Below are positions 7,695-14,647 of a stretch of DNA of 19,221 bases, piece after piece (within the stretch, counting starts at the first letter, position 1; each line of letters starts with the position of its first letter). The stretch is from contig CAZMXI010000094.1 of assembly GCA_964570205.1 (NCBI GenBank), forward strand, positions 1-19,221, written 5' to 3'. This DNA is from CAZMXI01 sp964570205. Lineage in GTDB: Bacteria; Planctomycetota; Phycisphaerae; Tepidisphaerales; Tepidisphaeraceae. The translations under genes were made by a program, and so were the position numbers. The notes beneath the pieces were generated by a model. It did not search any database, was not told where the DNA came from, and worked only from the letters and a program-made list of their open reading frames with translations.

Positions 7695-7695
7695 T
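7690..7695 (+). promoter_or_regulatory. -10 box (TATAAT) directly upstream of the radical SAM gene
   Basis: A perfect TATAAT ends eight bases before the ATG at 7704, so a start at about 7702-7704 would make the mRNA leaderless or nearly so. The hexamer contains the methyltransferase stop codon TAA (7692-7694). A -35 match is poor. Confidence 0.5.
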
Positions 7696-7703
7696 CCGCG
7701 CCC

Positions 7704-9074
7704 ATGACGTCGATGCACACCGCCCCAAGGCCGGCTTTTCACATCATGACCAAGCCCATCGGGCCGATCTGCAACCTGGACTGTAAGTACTGTTTCTACT
7801 TGGAGAAAGAGAAGCTCTATCCGGACAAGTCGAACTGGCGCATGTCCGACGACGTCCTCGGCCATTATATCCGCTGCTACATCGAGTCCCAGGATACCCC
7901 CGACATCAGCTTCGCCTGGCAGGGTGGAGAACCCACCCTCATGGGACTCGATTTCTTCCGCAAAGTCGTCGAGCTTCAGCAGAAGTACGCCGCCGGCCGG
8001 CGTGTTACCAACGCCATCCAGACCAATGGCACCCTCCTGGACGATGCCTGGTGCGAGTTCCTAACCCAACATGGCTTCCTGATAGGGCTTAGCATCGACG
8101 GGCCGCGCCGTTTTCATGATCGTTATCGCGTGGATAAGAAGGGCCAGCCCACCTTTGACAGAGTCATGGCCGGCATAGCCCTGATGAAGAAACACAGCAC
8201 GCAGTTCAATACCCTTTGTGTCGTTAACCGCCATAACTCCAAGGCCGCACTGGAGGTATATCGCTTCCTCCGCGAGGAGGGGTCCGGCTTCATCCAGTTC
8301 ATCCCCCTGGTAGAGCGAACCGGCGGGCAGGATGGTCTGGCTGAGCCCTTGGTGCTCAAGGCGGAGGAGGGTCGAGTTTCCCTGCCCACCGCCGGGCCCA
8401 TCGGCGAGCAATCCGTCACTCCCTGGTCGGTTGAACCGCTGGCGTACGGCGAATTCCTTTGCACGGTTTTCGATGAGTGGGTCCGCAGGGATGTCGGCCA
8501 GGCTTTTGTGCAGATATTCGACATCATGCTCGGGCTCTGGATGGGGATGCCCGCCGGGCTGTGCGTCTTCAGCGAGACTTGCGGCAGTGCGATGGCCCTC
8601 GAGCACAATGGTGACCTTTACGCCTGCGATCACTTCGTCTATCCGCGATATCACCTGGGAAACGTCATGAATCAGGACATTCGCGAGATGGCCGAGTCAG
8701 GCCAGCAGCGTCAGTTTGGTCTCGACAAGCGCGATACCCTTCCCAGATACTGCCGCGAGTGCGAAGTGCGGTTCGCATGCAATGGGGAATGCCCTAAACA
8801 CCGCTTCCTGATCACGCCGGACGGCGAATACGGGCTCAATTACCTTTGCGCCGGCTACAAGAAGTTCCTCCATCACATCGACTCTCCCATGAAGATCATG
8901 GGACAGCTTCTCCAGGCCGGCCGCCCGGCCGCGGAGATCATGAGCATTCTCTCGTCAGAGGAATCCCGCGATCAACAGGATAGTCAATGGAAGACGGCGG
9001 GTCGCAACGATCCCTGCCCGTGCGGCAGCGGTCGAAAATTCAAGAAATGCTGCTGGAATCGCGTCCACGCCTGA
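7704..9074 (+). CDS. Anaerobic sulfatase-maturating enzyme (radical SAM/SPASM) with C-terminal SEC-C motif
   Basis: A 456-residue protein. The radical SAM cluster ligands are C23, C27 and C30 in ICNLDCKYCFYLEKEKLYP. AWQGGEPTLMG (71-81) matches the SAM-binding GGE motif. FVQIFD ends at Asp273, the position of the catalytic base in characterised anSMEs. The SPASM region has eight cysteines (287, 293, 308, 350, 353, 359, 363, 382), the number and order that hold two auxiliary 4Fe-4S clusters. Such enzymes oxidise the active-site Cys or Ser of sulfatases to formylglycine in the cytosol. Beyond the usual end is a SEC-C zinc-binding tail, NDPCPCGSGRKFKKCC (435-450), as found at the end of SecA. No sulfatase is encoded in this window. 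The first ATG is used; a second at 7713 is possible. There is no Shine-Dalgarno site. Confidence 0.88.
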   Translation: MTSMHTAPRPAFHIMTKPIGPICNLDCKYCFYLEKEKLYPDKSNWRMSDDVLGHYIRCYIESQDTPDISFAWQGGEPTLMGLDFFRKVVELQQKYAAGRRVTNAIQTNGTLLDDAWCEFLTQHGFLIGLSIDGPRRFHDRYRVDKKGQPTFDRVMAGIALMKKHSTQFNTLCVVNRHNSKAALEVYRFLREEGSGFIQFIPLVERTGGQDGLAEPLVLKAEEGRVSLPTAGPIGEQSVTPWSVEPLAYGEFLCTVFDEWVRRDVGQAFVQIFDIMLGLWMGMPAGLCVFSETCGSAMALEHNGDLYACDHFVYPRYHLGNVMNQDIREMAESGQQRQFGLDKRDTLPRYCRECEVRFACNGECPKHRFLITPDGEYGLNYLCAGYKKFLHHIDSPMKIMGQLLQAGRPAAEIMSILSSEESRDQQDSQWKTAGRNDPCPCGSGRKFKKCCWNRVHA

Positions 9075-9281
9075 GCCCGTCTGCGACCAATGCGGCTTGC
9101 CTGGTTGCCCGCCCCCTTCGCAGACTTGTGCGCGCCCCCATCGAGTGCGAGTTGGCGGTTTCGGCAACCTCGGGCCGACAAACCTGTGGATTGTCCTGCC
9201 CAAGCGCAGAAATCGGCCCAGGAACGGATAGAATCCCTTGGCGAATGGAAGTCTGAATGGGACATTTGTGCTGCCGGACTG
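9075..9281. other. 207-bp intergenic region with a possible -10 element
   Basis: No coding sequence is supported: the in-frame extension upstream of the kinase gene has no start before 9282 that looks natural. TAGAAT at 9229-9234 (five of six matches to TATAAT) could be a -10 box giving a leader of about 40 nt. No clear terminator for the radical SAM gene is seen. Confidence 0.35.
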
Positions 9282-10217
9282 ATGCCATTGCTGGAGAATG
9301 ACATTTCGTGGCAGGTGCTCCGCCAGATCGTACGCGACTGGGCGGGCGCGGCGGCGGATCTGGAAGAGGTCAAACGCCTCGTGGGCGGCTGCATCAACAC
9401 CACCGTGGCCCTTACGGCCACCACCGGAGATCGCGCCGTCCTGAAGATCTCCCCCCATCGCGTCAGCCGCGATTTCGCCCGCGAGGCCGAGCAGCTTCGG
9501 CTTCTGCGCGGAATCGGCCTGCCCGTGCCCCGTGTCTACCAATCGCACACCGCGACACTTGAGAACCCCCACAGCTATCTCTTGATGGAGTTCGTCGAAG
9601 GCGTGGATCTCAATACCGCCAGAAAGCAATGCGACCCTGCGCAATATGATCTTCTTCAGGAGAACCTGGCCGAACTGGTTCTGACGCTGCATGCACAGAC
9701 AGCCGACAAGTACCGGCGGCACACGCCCGACGATACCGCCCATTTCGAGAACTGGCCGGACTTCTACCGCCACGTTTACGATCCCATCTGGAGGGAACTG
9801 GCCAAGTCGCCCTCTCTGCCCCCAAAGGCGCGCAAGCATATCGGCAAAGTGCACGATCGGCTCGACAAGCTTCTGGCGCATGACGACCGCCCACGACTTG
9901 TTCACTGGGACATCTGGGCCACGAACATCCTCGCCGCCGCCGACGCCGATGGCCGCTGGCAAATCACCGCCCTGCTCGATCCCAACTGCAAGTTCGCCCA
10001 CGCCGAAGCCGAGATTGCCTATATGGAGCTGTTCCAGACGATCACGCCCGCTTTTCTGAAGGCCTACCAGCAGCACCACAAGCTCGGGGAGAACTATCAC
10101 CGCGTCCGCAAACCCATCTACCAGCTCTATCCGCTCATCAATCACGTGAACCTCTTCGGCAGTGGCTATCTCAAACCACTGCTCGGGGCCATCGAGAAGG
10201 TGACGCCGCTGGTGTAA
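9282..10217 (+). CDS. Fructosamine-kinase-like / aminoglycoside phosphotransferase-fold kinase
   Basis: A 311-residue cytosolic kinase. GGCINTTVALTATTGDRAVLKIS (35-57) has the nucleotide loop and the ATP-binding Lys55, with the partner Glu68 or Glu70 in REAEQLRLLR. The hinge strand is YLLMEFVEGVDL (99-110). The catalytic loop LVHWDIWATN (206-215) supplies Asp210 and Asn215, and LLDP (231-234) supplies the metal-binding Asp233. The C-terminal pattern AYMELFQTITPAFLKAY and IYQLYPLINHVNLFGSGYL is typical of the fructosamine/ketoamine kinase family, which phosphorylates glycated amines so that they fall apart. The loop reads HWD where that family usually has HGD. The ATG at 9282 is the first in frame and has no clear ribosome-binding site. 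It precedes guaB by 79 bp with its own promoter between them. A different phosphotransferase substrate remains possible. Confidence 0.78.
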   Translation: MPLLENDISWQVLRQIVRDWAGAAADLEEVKRLVGGCINTTVALTATTGDRAVLKISPHRVSRDFAREAEQLRLLRGIGLPVPRVYQSHTATLENPHSYLLMEFVEGVDLNTARKQCDPAQYDLLQENLAELVLTLHAQTADKYRRHTPDDTAHFENWPDFYRHVYDPIWRELAKSPSLPPKARKHIGKVHDRLDKLLAHDDRPRLVHWDIWATNILAAADADGRWQITALLDPNCKFAHAEAEIAYMELFQTITPAFLKAYQQHHKLGENYHRVRKPIYQLYPLINHVNLFGSGYLKPLLGAIEKVTPLV

Positions 10218-10261
10218 GGCGACGGAACGTTGTCCCGCACCCTTCCCCGATCCCGCTGAGC

Positions 10262-10290
10262 TTGACATCCGCTCATTGCCGATTTATCAG
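10262..10290 (+). promoter_or_regulatory. guaB promoter predicting a leaderless transcript
   Basis: TTGACA (10262-10267, perfect -35), a 17-bp spacer and TATCAG (10285-10290, four of six to TATAAT). The seventh base after the -10 box, the usual start point, is the A of the guaB ATG at 10297. No Shine-Dalgarno site is present. Confidence 0.65.
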
Positions 10291-10296
10291 TATCCC

Positions 10297-11826
10297 ATGG
10301 ATAACCCCAAGATCGTTTACGATGCCATCACCTTTGATGATGTTCTTCTGATCCCCGCCTACAGCGATTTCGTCCCGGCCGAGGCTGACACGCGCACCCG
10401 CATCACCCGCGCGATCGAGATCAACATTCCTCTGGTCTCCGCTCCGATGGACACGGTCACCGAGGCCGCGCTGGCCATCGCCCTGGCCCAGGAAGGCGGC
10501 ATCGGCATCATCCACAAGAACCTATCGGCCGAGAACCAAGCACGCGAGGTCGAAAAGGTCAAGCGCAGCGAGAACGGCGTCATCGTCGATCCCATCACCT
10601 TGCCCCCCAGCGCCACCATCGGCACCGCCCGTCGCATCATGCGGGAGTACAACGTCAGCGGCATTCCCATCGTCGAGGGCGAGGAAATCAGCGCCGACCA
10701 GCCCCACCGCCGGAGCAACGCCATCGGCGCCAAGGCCGGCCGCCTGGTTGGCATCATGACCCGCCGCGATCTGAAGTTTCAGGAAGACGACAATAGGCGC
10801 ATCGGCGAGGTGATGACTCGTGAGAACCTCGTCACCGCGCCCGAGAACACCACCCTCGACGAGGCCGAGCGCATCCTCTACAAGGCCAAGGTCGAGAAAC
10901 TGCTCCTGGTGGACGCCAGCAACCGCCTCTGCGGCCTCATCACGATGCGCGACCTGGACAAGCTCCACCAGTTCCCGAACAGTTGCAAGGACAAGCGAGG
11001 CCGCCTTCGCGTCGGCGCCGCCACCGGCGTTCTCGATTTTCAGCGCGTGGAGAAGCTGATCAAAGCCGATGTTGACGTTATTGTCGTCGATACCGCCCAC
11101 GGCCACAGCCGCAACGTCATCGAGACCGTCCGCGAGATCAAGAAGAATTGGGACATCCAGGTCATTGCCGGCAACATCGCCACCGCCGCCGGCGCACAGG
11201 ACCTGATCCAGGCCGGCGTGGATGGCGTCAAGGTCGGCATCGGTCCCGGCTCCATCTGCACCACCCGCATCATCAGCGGCGTCGGCGTCCCCCAGATTTC
11301 AGCCATTTTTGAGGCCGGCTCCGTCGCCGCCGCCGCCGGAGTCCCCATCGTCGCCGACGGCGGCATCCGCCACAGCGGCGACATCACCAAGTCCATCGCC
11401 GCCGGCGCCAATTGCGTCATGATGGGCTCCCTCTTTGCCGGCCTGAATGAGTCTCCGGGCGAGCTCGTCATCTACCAGGGCCGACGCTACAAAACCTACC
11501 GCGGAATGGGTAGCATGGGCGCCATGGTCCAGGGCTCCAAGGATCGCTACGGCCAGGCGGGTGTACGCGATGCCAGCAAACTCGTCCCCGAGGGCGTTGA
11601 AGGGCGCGTGCCCTACCGCGGCTCGCTCGGTGATTTCGTCTACCAGATGGTCGGCGGCCTGCGGGCCGGGATGGGCTATTGCGGCACGCGCAACATCGAG
11701 GAACTGCGCGCCAAGGCGAGATTCTGCCGAGTGTCCGCCGCCAGCATGGCCGAAAGCCATCCGCACGACATCACGATCACCAAGGAAGCCCCGAATTACA
11801 GTGTTGAGTACGTGTCGGAAGTCTGA
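10297..11826 (+). CDS. guaB: IMP dehydrogenase
   Basis: A 509-residue enzyme that oxidises IMP to XMP with NAD+, the committed step of guanine nucleotide synthesis. The TIM barrel begins TFDDVLLIPAYSDFVP (12-27) and is interrupted by a CBS pair (about 95-225). The IMP loop GPGSICTTRIISGVGVPQ (316-333) holds the catalytic Cys321. VADGGIRHSGDI (352-363) is the phosphate-binding region, R417-Y418 the general-base dyad, and EGVEGRVPYRG (432-442) the flap region. The first CBS motif has an insertion of about 16 residues (EEISADQPHRRSNAIG, 129-144) before GRLVGIMTRRDL. The ATG at 10297 is chosen because it coincides with the predicted transcription start and gives the normal family N-terminus; a TTG at 10276 would add seven residues. 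The gene is complete. guaA is not adjacent here. Confidence 0.97.
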   Translation: MDNPKIVYDAITFDDVLLIPAYSDFVPAEADTRTRITRAIEINIPLVSAPMDTVTEAALAIALAQEGGIGIIHKNLSAENQAREVEKVKRSENGVIVDPITLPPSATIGTARRIMREYNVSGIPIVEGEEISADQPHRRSNAIGAKAGRLVGIMTRRDLKFQEDDNRRIGEVMTRENLVTAPENTTLDEAERILYKAKVEKLLLVDASNRLCGLITMRDLDKLHQFPNSCKDKRGRLRVGAATGVLDFQRVEKLIKADVDVIVVDTAHGHSRNVIETVREIKKNWDIQVIAGNIATAAGAQDLIQAGVDGVKVGIGPGSICTTRIISGVGVPQISAIFEAGSVAAAAGVPIVADGGIRHSGDITKSIAAGANCVMMGSLFAGLNESPGELVIYQGRRYKTYRGMGSMGAMVQGSKDRYGQAGVRDASKLVPEGVEGRVPYRGSLGDFVYQMVGGLRAGMGYCGTRNIEELRAKARFCRVSAASMAESHPHDITITKEAPNYSVEYVSEV

Positions 11827-11944
11827 TGTGCGGCGTCATTAAGTTCCTTCGGAGTTCAAGCTCCAGGTTCGTGTCTCTGACCAACACGCCGATTCCATGG
11901 CTCCGGCCGCGTGACAGTAGCAGGAAGAAGGAGGCCATCCAGGG

Positions 11945-11950
11945 TATACT
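11945..11950 (+). promoter_or_regulatory. Possible -10 box of the lipoprotein genes
   Basis: TATACT (five of six to TATAAT) lies 19 bases before the ATG at 11970, in a 143-bp gap after guaB. A start near 11957 leaves room for the GAGG (11961-11964) ribosome-binding site. No -35 at standard spacing was found. Confidence 0.35.
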
Positions 11951-11969
11951 GCTCAACAGCGAGGTCTTT

Positions 11970-12188
11970 ATGCGCACATGCATCCTTTTGGCGTTGCTGG
12001 CCTGCGGATCTGTTTCCGGCTGTGCCGAGGAACAGCGCCCCACACCCAAACAGAAGCAGGATGCCGTCCTGAGGGACCCCTGGAACTACTCCCCCTTTGA
12101 CGATCGCACCGATGTCAGCGGCGGTGGAATCTCCGACTTCAAGAAAGATGCCTTTAAAAAGGATGTCAACAGTGTTTTCAGCCCCTGA
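11970..12188 (+). CDS. Small lipoprotein of unknown function
   Basis: A 72-residue protein with a lipoprotein signal peptide: MRTCILLALLACGSVSGC, with the lipobox V-S-G-C and Cys18 as the lipidated residue. The mature part is only 54 residues, hydrophilic and charged, and includes DPWNYSPFDDRTDVSGGG (36-53) and the repeat-like FKKDAFKKD (57-65). No domain is recognised; length and composition suggest a small envelope protein. The start at 11970 is chosen because it begins the signal peptide and GAGG stands five bases upstream; the in-frame ATG at 11826 would add 48 residues that do not look protein-like. The 3' end overlaps the next lipoprotein gene by 26 bp, so the two are probably translated together. 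Confidence 0.7.
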   Translation: MRTCILLALLACGSVSGCAEEQRPTPKQKQDAVLRDPWNYSPFDDRTDVSGGGISDFKKDAFKKDVNSVFSP

Positions 12189-12765
12189 TCGACTCTTGGC
12201 CGACTCCATCATCCGAGGTAGCCGTCTCAAGGCGTGCCTGGCCCTTCTGGGGCTTGCCCTCGCCGCCGGTTGTCAGCACAGCAAGCCGGGGCCCTTTGCC
12301 GATGTCGCGGGCCACGACCGGCAGACGCCCACGCAGTCTGTACCAGCGACGGAGGTAACGCCTCCGCCCACCGAGGCCGCTGCCGCCCAGCCGCAGGTTG
12401 TTCCCGCTGAAACGCAACCCTCAGGTTCCCTCCTTCCCGCCGACCGCAAGAGGATCAGCATTGCCGTCGATGCGATTGGAGCAACACGCGACTGGCCCGC
12501 GGTTGCCTCGGTTCGCCCCAGCGGCGATGTCGTCGCCAGCCCCTACTACTGGCCCACTCTTGAGAATTCCTACACCCGCCGCGCGTGGCAGAATATCTTC
12601 CTCGAAAGCGGCGAGTTGATCCTCAACAGCGCCCTCCTGCCTTATCGGATGGTGAAACTGCCGCCCTGGAAGGACGTCGTTTACTCGCCCGTCGGCCCCA
12701 CGCGGGACGGAGGCGTCATCTTCGGCCAGTCCTGGATCGAGCCCCCGGCGCAGCAGGAGCCCTGA
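12163..12765 (+). CDS. Lipoprotein of unknown function with a proline/threonine-rich linker
   Basis: A 200-residue protein. A basic stretch and hydrophobic segment (RGSRLKACLALLGLALAAGC) end in the lipobox L-A-A-G-C, with Cys37 lipidated. Residues of about 40-95 form a Pro/Thr/Ala/Gln-rich linker. Residues 96-195 look folded, with RISIAVDAIGATRDWPAV, SPYYWPTLENSYTRRAWQ and NSALLPYRMVKLPPWKD; this part matches no family I know. The start is uncertain: ATG at 12163 gives a 15-residue tail before the basic region, and a start inside the end of the previous gene fits translational coupling. The gene lies between a small lipoprotein and the GH99-like gene, all within 30 bp or overlapping, so they are likely one transcript and may act together at the envelope. 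Confidence 0.68.
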   Translation: MSTVFSAPDRLLADSIIRGSRLKACLALLGLALAAGCQHSKPGPFADVAGHDRQTPTQSVPATEVTPPPTEAAAAQPQVVPAETQPSGSLLPADRKRISIAVDAIGATRDWPAVASVRPSGDVVASPYYWPTLENSYTRRAWQNIFLESGELILNSALLPYRMVKLPPWKDVVYSPVGPTRDGGVIFGQSWIEPPAQQEP

Positions 12766-12771
12766 CCCTTG
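12755..12771 (+). promoter_or_regulatory. Ribosome-binding site and TTG start of the GH99-like gene
   Basis: AGGAG (12755-12759), nine bases, then TTG (12769-12771). No in-frame ATG starts the signal peptide; the nearby ATG at 12785 is out of frame. TTG is therefore the best start, three bases after the stop of the previous gene. Confidence 0.55.
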
Positions 12772-14571
12772 AGATCGAGACGCAATGACCTGTGGGCAAT
12801 CATCGCCGCGATATGCGCGTTAGGCCACTTCGCCGTCGGCGCAGAATTCAATGGCAAGCCGTACCAGGGCGGGGATGTCTTCGCCGACACCTGGGTCACC
12901 ACAGACGGCCTCGGCCGAGTCCTTCCCGGCCCGCAGGAATGCGGCCCAGTGAAAAAGGACAAGTGGGTCGGCATCTTCTACTGGACTTGGCACACGCAAC
13001 GGGGCGGCCCCAACGACAACACGAAGATCCTCGCCTCGGCGGAGGATGGCAAAGTGCAGTGGCCGGCCAGTTCCGCTCCCCACCACTGGGGCGAGCCGGA
13101 GCTCGGCTATTACCTGATGACCGACCCGTTCGTGATCCGCAAGCACGCCAGCATGCTCGCAGACGCGGGCATCGACGTCATCCTCTTCGACACCACCAAC
13201 CCGCCATTCACCTGGAAAGATGAATACGAGGCGCTGTGCCGCGAATACACCGCCATGCGGGCCGAGGGCGCACGCACGCCCGCCATCGCCTTCATCGCGC
13301 CTTTTGGCGATCCACGACCGGTCACCGATCGCCTTTGGCGCGATCTCTACCAGCCCGGCCTGTACCGCGACCTCTGGTTCGTGTGGGATGGCAAGCCGCT
13401 GCTGCTGGCGAATCCCCAGTTCATCAAGGACCAGGCCATGCGGCAGGCCTTCACGTTCCGCCGGCCGATGCCCGATTACTGGGTCGGTCCCAGCGGACCC
13501 GATCAGTGGAGCTGGCTGGAAGTTCATCCGCAGCACATCTTCCGCAATCGCGCTGGCGAAGCCGAGCAGATGAGCGTCGGCGTGGCCCAGAATGCCCTGC
13601 CCGACACGCCTGGACCGGCCCCCATGAGCCATAAGGCCGGCGCCATGGGGCGAAGCTGGCACAACGGCAGGATGGACAACCGGGAAGGCGCGGTCAACTG
13701 GGGGCTGAATTTCGACGAGCAGTGGAAGCGCGCCCTGGAAGTCAATCCCAGGTTCATTTTCGTCACCGGCTGGAATGAGTGGATCGCCGGCCGCTACACC
13801 AGGTGGAGCAGGTACACCGACGCCGACTGCTACCATCCCGGCGGCCTGTTCGTCGACCAGTACACCCAGGAATACAGCCGCGACTGCGAGCCCATGCGCG
13901 GCGGCCATGGCGACAACTACTACTATCAACTGGCATCGTGGGTCCGGCGCTACAAAGGCGTGCGCCCGTCGCCACAGGCAACCGGCCCCTCGCGCATCGC
14001 CATCGACGGTCAATTCGATGACTGGACCGCCGTCCGGCCTGAGTACCGCGACACCATCGGCGACACCGCTCACCGCGACCATCCGGGATATGGGCAGTTG
14101 CACTACCGCAACGCCACCGGCCGAAATGACTTCGTGATCGCCAAGGCGGCCTACGACGATGCAAGCGTGTGCTTCTTTATCCAGACGCTCAAACCCGTTA
14201 CGCCCCGCACCGACCGCCATTGGATGCTGCTCTACATCGATTCCGACCGAAACGCCCGCACCGGCTGGTCCGGCTACGATTGCCTGATCAACCTGGAGGT
14301 GCCCGATCATGACCGCACCACGGTGAAGACCTGGCGTCCGAGCGGCTGGCTGACCGTGGGCGTGGCAAGGTACCGCGTCAGCGGCAATGGCATGGAGATT
14401 TCCGTTCCCCGATCCCTGGTCGGGCAATCGAGCGGCGCGCCAGCCTTCGATTTCCACTGGGCCGACAATGTTCAGACAATTGACGATGTCGTCGAGTTCG
14501 GCGTCAACGGCGACAGCGCGCCCAACCGCCGCTGGAATTGGCGGTATCAGGTCGCCCCCGACGCCCGTTGA
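12769..14571 (+). CDS. Secreted GH71/GH99-like (WbsX-type) protein with C-terminal CBM9/DOMON-like domain
   Basis: A 600-residue exported protein starting at a TTG codon. Residues 1-24 form a signal peptide (RRNDLWAIIAAICALGHFAVGA). The main domain (about 60-410) looks like a TIM barrel related to GH71/GH99 and WbsX proteins: KWVGIFYWTWH (65-75), MLADAGIDVILFDTTNP (about 129-145), and RFIFVTGWNEWIAGRY near 331-346, where acidic residues of the barrel lie. The C-terminal domain (about 420-595) starts IAIDGQFDDW and contains LYIDSDRNARTGWSGYD and GMEISVPRSLVG, as in CBM9/DOMON-like sandwiches that bind carbohydrate. GH99 members cleave alpha-mannosides from within the chain; whether this one is catalytic or which sugar it uses cannot be told. 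It is the last gene of the lipoprotein cluster. Confidence 0.75.
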   Translation: MRSRRNDLWAIIAAICALGHFAVGAEFNGKPYQGGDVFADTWVTTDGLGRVLPGPQECGPVKKDKWVGIFYWTWHTQRGGPNDNTKILASAEDGKVQWPASSAPHHWGEPELGYYLMTDPFVIRKHASMLADAGIDVILFDTTNPPFTWKDEYEALCREYTAMRAEGARTPAIAFIAPFGDPRPVTDRLWRDLYQPGLYRDLWFVWDGKPLLLANPQFIKDQAMRQAFTFRRPMPDYWVGPSGPDQWSWLEVHPQHIFRNRAGEAEQMSVGVAQNALPDTPGPAPMSHKAGAMGRSWHNGRMDNREGAVNWGLNFDEQWKRALEVNPRFIFVTGWNEWIAGRYTRWSRYTDADCYHPGGLFVDQYTQEYSRDCEPMRGGHGDNYYYQLASWVRRYKGVRPSPQATGPSRIAIDGQFDDWTAVRPEYRDTIGDTAHRDHPGYGQLHYRNATGRNDFVIAKAAYDDASVCFFIQTLKPVTPRTDRHWMLLYIDSDRNARTGWSGYDCLINLEVPDHDRTTVKTWRPSGWLTVGVARYRVSGNGMEISVPRSLVGQSSGAPAFDFHWADNVQTIDDVVEFGVNGDSAPNRRWNWRYQVAPDAR

Positions 14572-14598
14572 GCATCAACCGAATGCTGCACCGGTCCA

Positions 14599-14626
14599 TT
14601 GCGTTCATCCTTTCCGCCCGTATAGT
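14599..14626 (+). promoter_or_regulatory. Possible promoter of the FHA-PP2C gene
   Basis: TTGCGT (14599-14604, three of six to TTGACA), a 16-bp spacer, then TATAGT (14621-14626, five of six to TATAAT). The start would be near 14633, leaving about 15 nt before the ATG at 14648 with only a weak GGGTG as a ribosome-binding site. Confidence 0.35.
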
Positions 14627-14647
14627 TCCAGCCACCGGGTGCATCTC

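Noticed and set aside
9245..9256. Three-codon open frame (M-E-V-stop) ten bases after a TAGAAT box, possible leaderless micro-leader
   Set aside because: It fits the spacing seen elsewhere but is too short to tell from chance, and it is out of frame with the kinase.
8955..10268. Minus-strand open frame of 437 codons across the radical SAM end and the kinase gene
   Set aside because: It is antisense to two genes with clear catalytic motifs and shows no domain of its own.
11863..11876. GGAG/CTCC inverted repeat after guaB as a terminator
   Set aside because: A four-base stem without a T-run is too weak to call.
11826..11969. In-frame extension of the small lipoprotein starting with an ATG that overlaps the guaB stop (TGATG)
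   Set aside because: The extra 48 residues look non-coding and would bury the signal peptide; the ATG at 11970 has a ribosome-binding site and starts the signal peptide.
12820..14457. Minus-strand open frame of 545 codons opposite the GH99-like gene
   Set aside because: Shadow of the real gene; no signal peptide, domain or ribosome-binding site.
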